A DNA stretch of 64,000 bases from Branchiostoma belcheri (GCF_001625305.1 NW_017804498.1:747567-811566), one strand, 5' to 3'. Numbered from the stretch's first letter, positions 1-12,392 are shown. Notes: a model not told the origin generated them from the sequence alone. Translations and numbers: made by a program.

Positions 1-850
1 GATAATCTGGTTATGCTAATTCGAGGCTTTGATGATAGGAACATCAAGGACATGTCCTACAGGTGCGAAATGTTGTGTTGTTCCCTTGCTAGACGACTGT
101 CTGCAATGCAATCTGTGGTTTGTCTGGGATTTGAAAATAAAAGCTGGGAGTTCTGTGGGTTGGGAGAACAGTCTAGGAGACAGTCTGAGACAGAGACAGC
201 TCGAGAGAGGGTTACAGAGAAGACTGTCCCAGCCCATCGTCTCCCGTGCGTGCGTGACGGCAATGCCTGTGTCCTGCGTGTGTTCTTGCTAGCCCTGTAG
301 TTAGTCTCCCTTGCAGCATCCAAAAGAACCTGGTGAATACTAGTACCACCTCGGTTACATATTCATTACCATACCTGTGGTGTAGACTGTAAATAGTGTC
401 AATAGTCTATTCAGAAAAGGGACTCATGGATCAGACGTTGCCCGAATTACGCCTCCCATTGCAATTTAGCAAAAGTTACAATATAGATGAAACTGTACAT
501 CAACTGCATACAGAAGCAATGGGAAGCTACGGCCAACGTAGTTACTTGGTAGGCCTAGCTATTATAACGCCACTGTTTCCACTCGGCTGTACATCATACG
601 TGAGAAACTCTGCTCCCACAAATATTTGCACAGTGTGATTCAGCACCAAAGTCCGCGTTATTCATATTATTGAAGCTTCGATAAAACTCGGGCGACAAAA
701 CAAATGGAAGGCGAACAACTGGCATGGCACATGTAAAACATGCCTTTTATTTTAGATAGATTTCTTGAAAGATAGCTATTTGCTGTTCAACAAAGACGAT
801 CGACTGAGCAAAAAAATGAACATGTTTGTCGTTTATTTTGACATATTCAG
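1..850. other. Upstream sequence without a supported gene
   Basis: No reading frame here joins convincingly to the first recognised exon at 851. The signal-peptide exon and the short second exon present in the downstream paralogue were not found, so they are either left of the window or too diverged. An AATAAA at 136-141 could end a gene lying to the left, but nothing else supports that. Confidence 0.4.
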
Positions 851-3585
851 TGACTTTCGGACTCAACCCTTTCGGAAACAACTTTGACCGTCTGCCTCGC
901 ACGATGGAGGAGGCCAAAGACCAAGGATGGACGCAGTTCGGATCGAAGAGTTGTAGAGGTCAGAGAAATAATATTTGCATGCCCAAAAGTAGGATTTACT
1001 AACTATGTCAGTTAGTACGTCTGGCTTTGATTTCCTAGGCAAGCATTAAGATAAATTAAGCCGGGATTGCTTACCTAAATCAATCATTATTTTCTTTACC
1101 CTTAACTTTTCCTTGCAATTAGCTTTCAGGCATGTACGTTTGCAAATAAACAAATATATAAAAGAAATGGTATCTGGTAAGTCTGGCATGAGTTACCCAA
1201 ACAACCAGGCCTGATAAAACAAAACAGTAAAACGTGAATGATGTGATTAAAATGGTTGCCTTTTCTGTGGCCCTGTTTTCTGGTTGAAAATGCTAATAAC
1301 GTTACATTTGCGATGATTCTTGACAGCTGGTACCTGGCTGGGTTTCCGCTACGTCAAGGACAACGACCCTGCCGTCACCCTGCTGTTCGACAAGAACGGC
1401 TACATCGCCGGGTTACAGATGGGGGTGAGTCTAAGCGTTATTCCACCTCTTACCTCTGAAAGTCATGACATAAACGTTGGATCCGCTGACCGGGATCCAT
1501 TGAACATCCGGGTACCGCCAGTTGCCATTTCATCATTGTTCATTCCAACCTACCACTCAGAAAAGAAACATGATCAAAAGTTTAAACATGGGCAAATGGA
1601 ACCTTTATTTCTGTATTACCCTCTTAGTTCATATGACCAAACATCGTATTTAGCTAAAACGGCATGGGAACATTTTACGTTGTACAGGTGAAGAAGAGTG
1701 AACTGCCCCCTGATGGCAGTGTCCCACCCCGCCAGGTCACTCCGCCATGGATAGAGGACAGGAACAACAACATGGTGCTGCTCACCGCCTATTTCATCCA
1801 GCCGAGTGAGTATCATTGCGATTGGACTACTTTGTAAGTCTTTAACTTTCTCTCTTTATTAGTTGCCAAGCCAACGTGATATCATGTTTTACATGAGTGA
1901 GCCTATCAAAAGATAAGCTTACATGCAAAATACAAGTCACAGAGCATCCCTTATAATCATCATTATGAGAAAATGACACAGAACAGTGGTCTATTACTTT
2001 AGCCCCCGCACCTGTCTCAAAACGTAGAAATGCAAAGCATGACCATAAGAATGTAAATATCTATTGACACGTAGAACTCTCTCATTGGTCTAACCGCTGA
2101 TTACTTTGCTATCATTGGTTGAACTGCTAATTGGATGGACACTTGGGATCGTTTTTTTGGTATCCCCTAGGTGACATTTGCAGGGATGGTCGTACCGAGA
2201 CTGAGTACGAGGAGGAAGGCACGGGGACTGATCTGTACATCCAGACCGGCCCGAACCCGACCGTAGACATCATGGCCATCCCGAAGGAACAGGAGGACCT
2301 GGAGGGCACGGAATGGACCGAGGGCAGGTGCTTCTGGGGCATGGGTGAGTTTGCCACACGCATGGCTACATTGATAAGCGACAGTGGCCATAGCTTTTGC
2401 AATCACTCTGTACTGTAACTGTGTGAGCGAAACGACCTGCCAGCTCACGCTGTTGAGACATAGCCATTTCGTAAGCCCAATTAGAGCTTTGCAAACATCT
2501 AAAACGTCGTCGCCCTTGAGGCAGTGCTTATCCCAGCTTCAGCTTCAAGTAATGCTTAGGACCGACGCCCATAATAGTGTCATGAGCCCTTGCCAGGTAT
2601 TCTGATGTAGGGAGGACACCGGCTGGTGTAATTTTAAAAAATTCCTTTGTACTGTCTTGTGGTGGTCGCCGAGACACTTGTTGATTTCATCTGGCAGTTT
2701 AAAAATTCCGGATTCCTTGAAGGGCGCAAAAAGTGCAAACAAACAAACAGCCCGTAAACTACCTGGCAGAGCCTCTTTCCAATTGTGACGTAGGCATAAG
2801 AGTGCTGACTGTTTAAGTCTTTTACAATAGGTAAACACTACTGGTGGAACCTGCGTGTGGACATGCCCTGTGAAGAGTTCTACCCAGTCTTTATCATGTA
2901 CAATGGCGGGAAGCTGGACTCGTTCGGGTGGAACATCGGGACCTACCTGTCCAGTCCGCGCTACGAACACCCATCAGGCGGCTTCGGGGTGAGAATAGAT
3001 CTCGTATATAGCACACACAGAATAAGAATCATTGTTTCCAAATTGCCAAGTTAAAAAGCCAATAAAAAGATTTGAGAGCCTTCATTAGAATGGAAAAGGA
3101 TATGTTTTAAATACATTACAAACTATTCCAATTTGTACTTGACTCATGATCATCATGACTTCGTGAGTCACGCCTTCTTCTCATAACATCAATATGTATA
3201 TGTCTTAACGTTTGCTAATGGCAATGACAATCAATCAATGAACTTTATTGCTCAACAACTGTAGCTGGTACAATGTATGGCAAAGAAGAAACAACAGGGG
3301 TAAATAAATGAACTATACTAGAATAGAATTCTAACAGAGCTAGTCTATATATGATATACCATTATGAAACAGGACAAACTATGTCCTCATGATCAACAAA
3401 TCATCTTACTTCATCATTGTACATGCGATCTGTTTATGCGAAATTCAAGGAAAGAATATTGTTCCTTTCCTTCTCAGATGTTCATGAAACCTGTGCCGAC
3501 CTGTCTGGCTGACCATTCTGAGAACCTGTCCACCATGCACGTGTACCTGACCAACGGATATCCGCCCCTCAACAACCACTGCTAG
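851..3585 (+). CDS. Six-cysteine protein of unrecognised family, copy A (5' incomplete)
   Basis: I do not recognise the family and assign no function. Six exons are readable: 851-958, 1327-1424, 1688-1805, 2171-2344, 2831-2988 and 3478-3585 (TAG). Each matches an exon of the paralogue at 6925-12392 in order, phase and almost exact length. Shared motifs are GxNPxxxxxxLPRT, DPAVxLLFDxNGxIAG, PPWxxDRNN, GTGTDLYxQxG and NDGKL/NGGKL. Six cysteines are conserved, in SC, DIC, RCFW, PCEE, PTCL and the C-terminal NHC, which suggests three disulfides in a secreted protein. This copy lacks the short KTFYQ segment found before the last exon of copy B. The first exon pair reads C-R-A-G-T across the junction, one residue off the paralogue, so that boundary is the least certain. 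Secretion is inferred from copy B because the signal exon is not seen here. Confidence 0.8.
2015..2125 (+). repeat. Dispersed CCAAT-type repeat, copy 1 (intron of gene A)
   Basis: The copy contains two ATTGGT boxes about 35 bp apart, each followed by a short GCTAATTG or GCTGATTA stretch. Similar copies lie at about 10770-10910, 50595-50735 and, reversed, 52085-52215. This one sits in the same intron position as the copy in paralogue B. Confidence 0.6.
3228..3310 (-). mobile_element. Probable 3' tail of a LINE fragment
   Basis: On the minus strand this reads GAGCAATAAAGTTCATTG followed by an ATTG-rich tail. That is the typical 3' end of lancelet CR1-like or related non-LTR elements, and it resembles the tail at 20184-20250. 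Only the tail is visible. It lies in the last intron of gene A. Confidence 0.4.
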
Positions 3586-4499
3586 ACCCATGGACCTAGC
3601 TAAACCAACAGAAATCCAGTGTTGAAATACATGTATCTCTTGGCATGGTTTCATGTACGCTAGTTTCGTGACAATACAATAACACACGATGAAAAAAAAG
3701 TAATACAAAGACACAAACGGAATTAATTTATTGCTGACAAGATAAATGTGATGAATCGTGTATGGATTGAGTAAAGTCAATAAGCTCCTTTGTAAAGCTA
3801 ACAGGTTTCCTGCGCCACCTTGCGGTAGCTTTTAGCCACTCCAGCCTATGATGACAGTCTGGCTCTTCGATTTGCGTATGCTGCGACATGAATTTCCTGG
3901 ATGCTCACACAATTGTGTTCATGGACTGTCTTCGCTTCGCAATATTATGCCAACATTTACTCTTCCACATTTTCACCTGTAAAGCCGGTATAACCGCCCT
4001 TCGGGGTAACACACCATCTTCGCAGGCACGCTGTCTTTGCGCTCCAAACTTGGAAAGAAACTAATTAAAACACAACTGCCAAAGTCCATACCTTGTAGCC
4101 TTCATTGTCTTGTAGTTGGACAGTGCTGAATACAGCAGACTACTTATGATATGTAACGTTACTCATATTGTAGGAATCCCCGGTTTGGTAATCACAAAAT
4201 GTACATGTAGTGTAGAACTGATATCTGGCGACAATCTGAGGTCTACTAACCGTGAAAGGGTGTGATCGGTAAACGTCCAGCTTTGTTAGTCGTGTAGCTT
4301 AGGAGAACCACCTGGCGACAATCTACGTGTATTACCAGCAACAACGTAACACGCTCTACCTGCAATTAGCCTCCGGACAAGAACTTGCAATAAAACTTTC
4401 GTATATTCACTATGGCCGGGAGGCAACAAAACAGTTCCAGAATAAGCCGCTAGGGCACCCAAACTAATGTCTCTTCTTCCGTAGCCCAAGAGCTATCTG
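3586..4499. other. Intergenic, nothing recognised
   Basis: 3' flank of gene A. Reading frames are short and lack family resemblance. No clear poly(A) signal or RNA gene was seen. Confidence 0.4.
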
Positions 4500-4735
4500 C
4501 TATCCAATAGTCTTGACTCTAGCATGTCCAGATCACGAGATATCAAAACCGGAAGTTTTGCTGAAGTAACAAGAAAGCCATCGGGGGGCCCAAAATCTAA
4601 TCATGTTAGGTCTCATCAAGACATACCCACCTACCAAGTTTACTGACAATCCATCTTAAGCTTCTTGAGTTATCGTGCTAAGCAACACACATACATACAA
4701 ACGCTACGAAAAACATAACACTGTTGGCGAAGGTA
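4500..4735 (-). repeat. Partial copy of a TIR-bounded repeat family
   Basis: Read on the minus strand, it starts with TACCTTCGCCAA at 4735 and continues through AGCACGATAACTCAAGAAG, a GGTAGGTGG stretch, GATTAGATTTTGGGCC and CTTCCGGTTTTGATATCTC. The same modules occur in the same order on the plus strand at 22384-22640. It is therefore a truncated, opposite-orientation copy of the element at 22384-23283. Confidence 0.75.
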
Positions 4736-4765
4736 ATCAATTATTAAACAAATACGGCCATATGC

Positions 4766-4941
4766 AGGAGGGCTACGAGTGGTGGGTGGGGAAGATCACA
4801 GGAGGGCTACGAGTGGGGGTGGGGAAGATCACAGGAGGGCTACGAGTGGGGTGGGGAAGATCACAGGAGGGCTACAAGTGGGGGTGAAGGTGGGGAAGAT
4901 CACAGGAGGGCTACAAGTGGGGGTGGGGTGGGGAAGATCAT
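4766..4941 (+). repeat. Minisatellite, about five units of 32-39 bp
   Basis: Each unit has AGGAGGGCTAC(G/A)AGTGG, a variable G-rich stretch and GGGGAAGATCAC. Unit length varies through the G-run. The open frames crossing it are a by-product of the repeat. Confidence 0.9.
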
Positions 4942-4984
4942 ATAGGATAATAATTCTTAGGTAACGCCTGTTTGCTGAGGAAAA

Positions 4985-5285
4985 GGAAAGGTCTCCCGTG
5001 CCCTTATGCAGAGCGTAGGGTGGTGTTCATATCCATTTCTGTAGCCCTTGGGCGACACACAGTTGTGCAATGCACTACAGCAGGGGGCTAGTCCGCTGGC
5101 AGTGCTGTGTGTTTGACCTTCCCACACTCTTTCTCAAATGTACTGAGTGCTAAGCAGAGAAAGAAGTGTGTACCATTTTTAAAGTCTTTGGTTTGACCCG
5201 GCCGGGGTTTGAACTGTGTTTGAACTCACGACCTCCCGGTTACAAAGCGAGCACTCTACCAATTGAGCTATTGCACTGCTGAGGT
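4985..5285 (-). mobile_element. tRNA-derived SINE
   Basis: The minus strand starts with a tRNA-like head. It has an A-box match, TAGCTCAATTGG (5270-5259), and a B-box-like GAGTTCAAA (5227 downwards), with TTTGTAACC between them resembling a threonine tRNA anticodon arm. A non-tRNA body follows to about 4985. The B-box region is partly duplicated (two TTTGAACT copies) and the acceptor stem does not pair, so this is not a working tRNA gene. Confidence 0.6.
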
Positions 5286-6289
5286 TGGGCAGGCTTAAAA
5301 CTTTACACGTCGCCCTGCTGTGAATTAAGGACATTTAAGGCTACACCTGAGCAGATAAGTCATACTCCACATCGAAATGAACGGCTACATACAGGAGCGC
5401 CGTACGCGTGTATTGCTGTATGTAATAAAGACCAGATCATTTTCGGCTCTGTAATGATAGTCAGCGCAGCCCATATTGCAATGCCTAGCCCCTTTTCACC
5501 TACACATTGCATTTTGGAGTGTTGCAGGCGCTTGTATGTTGGGTTATTACTCGGGAAGTAATGTCTATCCGTTCAAAGTACAAATACGGTCATATATAGG
5601 ACGATCCTCCTTGAGCATGCGCTCTTGCCTCTGAAAAACACGTCCACACCAGAGAAGTAGGGAAACATTCTCGCGTGATCCGAGAAATTTCAAGAACACG
5701 TTAGAATAGATAAATAAGTGAATTATTAAATATTGTTTATTAGTATTCAATGTTTGCGATCTCCATGGCTATTTACTTCAATAGGTAGCAAAAATAGGAG
5801 GAGGACACAGATTCTGGTCTAAATATAACCCACCAAGAGTCCATAGTCTCTTGACCTGAGCATTTGTATCCTTGCGGGTAAATGGAAGGTCAACAGCGCG
5901 TGTAGTGTGCAAAAGGCAGCTCACTAGAATAGTTCATTTTGGTTGGATACAGGGTTGGATACAATACGAACATAGCACATGGATTGTGTAAGAGACCGAT
6001 AGCATCCATAGTGGACGCGTATTTGATGACAGAGCATTATACATTGTATGTACCCACTTAAGATTTGCTTGCTATGCACATTGTACATCGCCCGCTACTA
6101 ATTGAGTACAAGATGACCGGCCACAAATTCCCAAGATAGTACTATGTTTATGCAACCTAACATCAACATGGTATCAATAGGACAGGGTTTTAAAAAGCGA
6201 AGTATTTATTTGCATTTTGCCGTGACAACGACCTGTGTATACTGGGTGGTCAAAAGTTACTAGAGGTAAATGTACAGGGCGGCTGCTGG

Positions 6290-6730
6290 AAAAGCCTAAC
6301 TCATCATTTTCATTTGCTTGTACAAACATGTACGGGCTACTGTAGGGCAGTGGCACCGTTATGGATCTTTCTGGGAGAAAGTCCACGTACACGTAACCGC
6401 AAGTTAAGTGAACCCAGTAAAGGGCTCTCTGTGGCTTGGGATACTGAAAGGGAACACACAAAAATCAACATAGAAATCCGACCGACACCAATTTCCCATT
6501 TCAACTCCTTTGAGAACTTGTGTCTCATGCGTTGTACATTTTTTTCTTCCGCGATTTTGCCCACTCAGCGGTCACTAGCAAGAAGTGATTTTTGGTCGCC
6601 ATAACGTGACCTTGAAGTCGTAGGCGAATGAACCGCCAGTTTAGTTCGAAGTGGGGCAGAGCGAGTGTAAGAGGCTTTGCCGTTGGTAGCGTGAGACGCA
6701 GTAGCTATGGCTTTGTCCAATCAAGGCTGG
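6290..6730 (+). repeat. Segment duplicated at 8455-8880, just upstream of gene B
   Basis: It shares a series of blocks, in the same order and orientation, with 8455-8880: GCTTGTACAAACATGT, CCAGTAAAGG, GATTTTGCCCACTCAGC, AGTGTAAGAGGC, GTTGGTAGC and TTGTCCAATCAAG. It ends about 200 bp before the start codon of gene B, so it may contain upstream regulatory sequence or be an interspersed repeat. Confidence 0.7.
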
Positions 6731-6842
6731 AATTGTGGCATGATATCAAAGAAAAATCCTCAGTGGTTGTCGCGGACCAATGGGGAATCGTTCTCACCAA
6801 TGACGTAACTTAACATTGTTTAACCGTCACTAGAACCAAGGC

Positions 6843-6880
6843 CATAAAGTTAGAATCCCGGCAATACTAGTTCTCACTCT
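6843..6880 (+). promoter_or_regulatory. Candidate core promoter of gene B
   Basis: A TATA-like CATAAAG at 6843-6849 lies about 30 bp before an initiator-like TCACTCT at 6874-6880. The start codon follows at 6925, giving a 5' UTR of about 45 nt. The spacing fits, but both motifs are weak. Confidence 0.35.
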
Positions 6881-6924
6881 GGCACGGCGTGCGGCTCAAC
6901 ACTCGACTCAGCAGACGTTCCGAC

Positions 6925-9900
6925 ATGAAGCTTCTCCTTCTCTTGGCGGTTCTCGGTGCGGCCGCGGCGGCCGAGCAGTCCTCATGGTCGCTGTGGTGGT
7001 GGTGGCCTTTCTCCGACTCAGGTTAGTCAGAACTTCATTAGTAACAAGGTAATATGTATCTTGTGTATCTGTACTTGGAGGTGTTATTCATATCATCAAA
7101 ATACCCTTTAATTCTGTCCCTGCTCTATCTGTAAACCTTCTAATCAGGCTGTTTGACTGGAAAGGAACATTCTTTAAAATATCTAAAATCATGACATATA
7201 TAAGTATGTTATCAGGTGGGCTTCTTGGGATATGCACCGGAATGAATTGGCTGATTACATGTATATTGTAACTTGTGGTTTTCAGACTGGAACTGCCCGG
7301 TTTTACCTTTCTCTTGTCTAGATCTTCTCTCTCCTTTAAGTTCACAGATTGCCATAGGGAACCTCTATCGGACTTTTCTCATTTGATTCTTAAGTTAGCC
7401 TGTACTAGTACGTACTTCAATGCTGTATTAACAGATTTGTAATGTGTTTGCTGTCCGTACTACTAGTATGTGTGCACGATCAAGCCCCCCCTCTACCAGA
7501 CGGCAATTGCTGAGCGTCCATTGCGTGAGACTAGAAGACAGACAAAAAATGTAAAAGGATTTCTTTGGTCGCTCAGTGGTCGATCTGCCCTCGCAGCCTC
7601 TAGTGGAAATGCAGTGTAAAATGATGTAAAGACCCTCTGGAATTCTAGCAGAGATTTACCAAAGATCATGCAATAGTCTGCCACACAAATGTCCCACAAA
7701 ACCTTATATTGAAAAGATAAATTTTAAAATGTAATAAATGTAGATGTTGAAAATGATTATTACAAACAAAAGAAAATACTTTTTCTATCTTTTTCAGTCG
7801 CTGTACCACACTGGAACGACCTGAAAGGTGAGAGTTTCACTGGATTACGAATCAGCATATATGTATGGCGTTCCTAACTTTTGTAATAAATGTCAATCAC
7901 CTCATGGTGGACCAACATCCTATTCTAAACCGTATAGCATGTTTGTATCATGTTCTATACTTACAAGTACTTGTAAAATCTGGCTTTCCTGTCGGTCTAT
8001 ACATTTGGTTTGCCTTGGTTTGTCATTTGCATAATGATTGGCTGTTGGCATTAGACATACACTTGATTTTATCTCGTGCGATCTAGCCATCGCTACGTGA
8101 GCAGACAGCAATGTCAACATACCCAAAACATCTTCTCTGGAAAAAAACTCGTAGGTCATTTCAAAGATACCAACGGTGGTGAGATGTTGGATGAGAAATA
8201 GTAGTGAAATTTTAGATGGAGGAGAAATACGATTAATAGAATACTTACTGCTGGCGATAATCACTCCCCAGCTTGTCACTTGCTAGTATGAAGAGAAGCT
8301 GTCCCCTAAAGCGTCGCCAAACACGCGCGTACGTACATACATATAATAGGCCATAAAGGAACCCTTTAACGGAGGGGTGTTTTATGGGTCAGAGACCGAG
8401 TCACAGTGACCTTTCATCCACATGATCCAGACAAAGTCCGAGGTCCCCTATCCTGATACCCATTGTCTGAGACTTGCTTGTACAAACATGTTTGGGCTAC
8501 TGGAGGACGACGGCACTGTTCTGGTCCGGACAGTCCAAATGTCCGCAGGTAGGCAGATCCAGTAAAGGCTCCCGTGGTGTCAGGTGATACAAGGGAACAG
8601 ACTAAGAAATTCGACCAACACCATTTTCTAGCCTATCTCATCAATAAAGTTTTTCTTCTTCTACCTGAGAAGTGTCTAACGCATTCCTTCCACGGTTTTG
8701 CCCACTCAGCAACTTAAGCTGTTACTTTAATTTGATTACCTTAATCTTAACAAAAGTCATAAACGAATGAATCGTCAGTTAAATCAAGTGCGATAGAGCA
8801 AGTGTAAGAGGCCTTGCCATTGGTAGCATTAGATCGAGCAGCTTTGTAAGGAGATGGTTTTTGTCCAATCAAGATACGTGATCAATTGTACGTACGTGTG
8901 CAAATGTAGATGTCATGACACTATTTGCAAACCGTCTCAAAATGTAGGTTAGACCGTGCATTGCCCCGCGTTAGTCAAACAACAATGCGACTAACGTCTC
9001 TGAAACTTGATCAGGGTCATCATGAGGTGATTTACTTTTAGTAGTCGAGATAAGATTGAATCCACTATTGTCCTTGACATCACGAAAATCGACGTTTTAG
9101 GGGCGTTATCCAGACCACGGACGATGTGAGCTTAAAGTCCCTTGATCCTTTGCGGCTAGAACCAGTGACAGCGACATAGACGTCATAGTCGGTTCTTTGA
9201 TAGAATTCCAGCCGTCTAAACCTGACAACTGACAATATAAGCTCAAATGGCCGCCCGGTGGAAGTGTTGCGCTTTTAGGAGTTTTGTGCGGCAGGAGTTT
9301 GAACTTCCGCCGTGTAAAATCTACCGCGGAGCCTAGTTGAGTCGGTCGGCGAAGAGCTCTTTCAACCCCGAAGAGAACCCGCCCCAACCACGGTAGACTG
9401 GACACATTATAGTATCTATGTGTTCACGTGCGATGAGGCTTCGCACATGAAATTCTAGATAAATATCATAGTAAAGGAAAATAATTTTACATTTGACCGT
9501 TTTTACAGTTGGATGGGGGATCAACCCGTTGACCTCGTTCCAGTCCCTTCCGCGCACGCGCAGCGAGGCTACCAAACAAGGCTGGACCATGTACGGACGG
9601 GCCACATGTGCAGGTAAAGGCTGTATGTATGACTGATTTCGAATGACGACCTTTACTGTACATTTCTGTCACACTGGGCTAAGTACAGGTCACAACAGCA
9701 AAACACGATGAACAGATACTAAATATCATTAGATAAATTCAACTTCTCGCTTTTCAGCAAGTTATAGCAGAGATAACAGATTTTCGATGGAAGGTTTGTT
9801 TAGTTGCAATAGGAATATGAATTATTCTAAAGTGCATGAAGAAGGGAAATAGGTTTTATGCAAATCCATAAAGTTCATTTATGCGGTCGATCGAAGAACA

Positions 9901-12392
9901 CATTATTATTTTCTTCAACAACTATGCCAGCAGGTTGTTGTACGTACGCTTATTCCTCGTACTGTGTTTATAGGAACCTACTGGCAGGGTCTGCGGATGA
10001 TCTATCAGGACGATCCCGCCGTGATTCTGCTGTTCGACAGGAACGGCTTCATCGCCGGCATGCAGATGGGAGTGAGTTTATGAAAAGAGAATAACCCCTT
10101 AGAGAAATTTACTTGTTGGAATTGTTTGGTAATTATTCAGTGAAATCATCGTTTATTTTTTGCAAAGTCTGTCGAAGCTTACTTTTCGTAGAATCCTATA
10201 TACGAGGTGCAACCTAGCTAATTAGTTATCCATGTGTTTTATACGGAATTGTAAAATACCGCATTATGTATTGATGCCAAGTTCAAGATGGCGGAAGATT
10301 AGTGCAAGTACCACTCAACACTCCGTGAATAGTTTCATCAGGTTGGTAAGACACTGCAGTAAAGAGACTGTTTTTACACAACCAAACGCAAGTCTTTTGT
10401 CCAGCCGACGTTTTGGTGACCGTCTCTCACCTTTTTGTAAAAAGAGTCTCTCTACTCACCATTCAACACTGCTCAACTGAACCCTTTGCCCTGCATCTTC
10501 CTTCCTCTATAATCCTTCAGATCTAAAGATGATAGTATACGTATGCATGGCTCCTCCCACAAATAAATCCCTCATTGTTGACATGTCCCTCAGGTGAAAC
10601 AGAGCGACCTTCCCGCGGACAGGTCCGTCCCACCCCGTGACGTCATCCCGCCATGGGTGCAGGACAGGAATAACGACATGTGGCTCATCACCACATACTT
10701 CGTCAGACCAGGTGCGAGGGGATAAAATCATTTGGGGAGAATAGGTATCCATTGTTCCAACATCCAATAGACCGATCCCCATAGCTCCGCCCAACTCCGT
10801 CAACTATAAAAGATGCAGATATTTGACGAACATGCAGGTTCTCTCTCATTGGTCGAATCGCTAATTGCTACCCTCTCATTGGTTGAACTGCTAATTGTGA
10901 TTGACAGCAGGGATCCATGTTATGATGGGTTGTATGTTTTCTTTTTAGAAAAGAATGCACAGTAACGATATATCTAACTGCAAATTGTTCATTGAAGGGT
11001 TCGTATGAAGAGTTCAGTTAAATATAAAGCTTTAGGTATGTTTGGGTTAAAATAAAACGTTTCTGTTGTATAACTATTACTCTACCTTGTAGTTGAGAAT
11101 GATGTTAATTTTGCCGCCGTGTGTTTGAATCATGGCAGATACCATCTGTACTGTTGGGCGCACCGCGACCGAGTTCGAGGCGAAGGGAACAGGGACAGAC
11201 CTGTACCTGCAGATCGGGGCCAGCCCACGCACGGACTTCGTCATCATCCCCAAGTACGAGAAGGACATACAGGGCACGGACTGGACCCCAGGGAAGTGCT
11301 TCTGGACCATGGGTAATGTATAGCCTGTGTTACACACTCTCGTAGCCAGTCAGGGGCTGATTGGATCTCCTCATATAGAGCTTGTGCTATACAACTATGA
11401 GTCTACAGAACCATCCCCATTCCCAGAACTACCAATAGGAGCTCGGGATTCTTTATCACTATAAAACTCAGTCCAATAGTGTAGGACCCCAGGATTTCCT
11501 GTTACCATGGAAGCCAGTCATCATAGCTTCCAACACTATGGCAACGGACAGGTCTCAGTCTGACAAAAATTCATCTACTTATGCAAAGATGAACAGGATT
11601 AAGATGTTTCCAATATCTACTGCTTGACTAATGTAGCATGTCTTGTCCTGTGTAAATATATGCTGGGCTTCATTGGAAAGCAGCTTCTACATGTACAAGC
11701 TTTAAGCTGAATGGGCTACCCAGCCGTTTTATGATGAAATTAATGAATACTGTCTTCCTACTCTTAGGCAAGCATTACTTTAAGAACCTGCGGGAGAACA
11801 TGCGCTGTGAGGAGCTGTACCCGCTGTTCCCGCTGTACAACGATGGGAAGCTGAACGCCTTCGGGCTGATCGTCGGCGCGAGTGTCCCCAGCCCCACCTC
11901 TCGTTATGAGTCACCCATCGCCTCCAAGACGTTCTACCAGGTGATATTTCATGTACACTCACTCACTCACTCACTCACTCACTCACTCACTCACTCACTC
12001 ACTCACTCACTCACTCACTCACTCACTCACTCACTCACTCACTCACTCACCCTTCATCACAAGCTCTCGCAAGCAACTGACATTTGCTATTTACTTGTGA
12101 GTTGTGTAATGTTTTATGCATTTTTTACCCAATTGCATGAAAGTATACTTTTGCACCCATTTGTTCCTTTCTTAACCACATTGATAATAAACAAGAGGTG
12201 TTTATTCAACATATATGTCATCTTGTTTCTTCACTTCCTAGTGAGATATAGCGTCCTGACAATGATTTCCGCATATTTCAGCTGTTCATGACTCCGGTGC
12301 CCAAGTGCCTCCAGCGCCATACCGAGGAGAAGGGCCTGACCACCCTGCATGTCTTCCTGGAGAGCGACCCTCGTCTGAACAACTTCTGTTAG
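6925..12392 (+). CDS. Six-cysteine secreted protein of unrecognised family, copy B
   Basis: Eight exons give a 301-aa protein: 6925-7021, 7798-7827, 9509-9613, 9974-10071, 10594-10711, 11139-11312, 11768-11940 and 12282-12392 (TAG). All phases are consistent. Residues 1-16 form a signal peptide (MKLLLLLAVLG, then an Ala run). Next comes a striking tryptophan cluster (WSLWWWWPF), then GWGINP, LPRT, DPAVILLFDRNGFIAG, PPWVQDRNND, GTGTDLYLQIG and the six cysteines shared with copy A. The last two residues are FC. AATAAA at 12526-12531 is the likely poly(A) signal. The family is unknown to me; an extracellular, disulfide-bonded product is inferred. Every one of the last six exons has a counterpart in copy A, so the two arose by tandem duplication of a whole gene. 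Confidence 0.85.
8455..8880 (+). repeat. Second copy of the 6290-6730 segment, in intron 2 of gene B
   Basis: It has the same ordered blocks as the upstream copy, with scattered substitutions and indels. The two copies are direct repeats about 2.15 kb apart. Confidence 0.7.
9636..9705 (-). mobile_element. LINE 3'-tail fragment
   Basis: The segment around GACCTTTACTGTAC and AAGTACAGGTCACA parallels the LINE tail at 20184-20250 (GACCTTTATTGTAC and CAGTACAGGTCACA). It is a short relic inside a gene B intron. Confidence 0.4.
10770..10910 (+). repeat. Dispersed CCAAT-type repeat, copy 2 (intron of gene B)
   Basis: It has two CTCATTGGT boxes, each followed by a GCTAATTG-type motif, and ends GTGATTGACAG. 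It lies in the intron homologous to the one holding copy 1 in gene A, so it probably predates the gene duplication. Confidence 0.65.
11957..12051 (+). repeat. ACTC tetranucleotide microsatellite
   Basis: About 24 near-perfect units begin about 16 bp downstream of the splice donor at 11941. It is intronic; the frame reading Ser-Leu-Thr-His repeats is a shadow. Confidence 0.95.

Noticed and set aside
5200..5285. A threonine tRNA gene
   Set aside because: A-box and anticodon-like bases are present, but the acceptor stem does not pair and the B-box is disrupted; it is a SINE head.
11731..12291. 186-codon open frame including a Ser-Leu-Thr-His repeat
   Set aside because: It contains a true exon (11768-11940) but then reads through the intron microsatellite; the splice donor at 11941 fits the paralogue.
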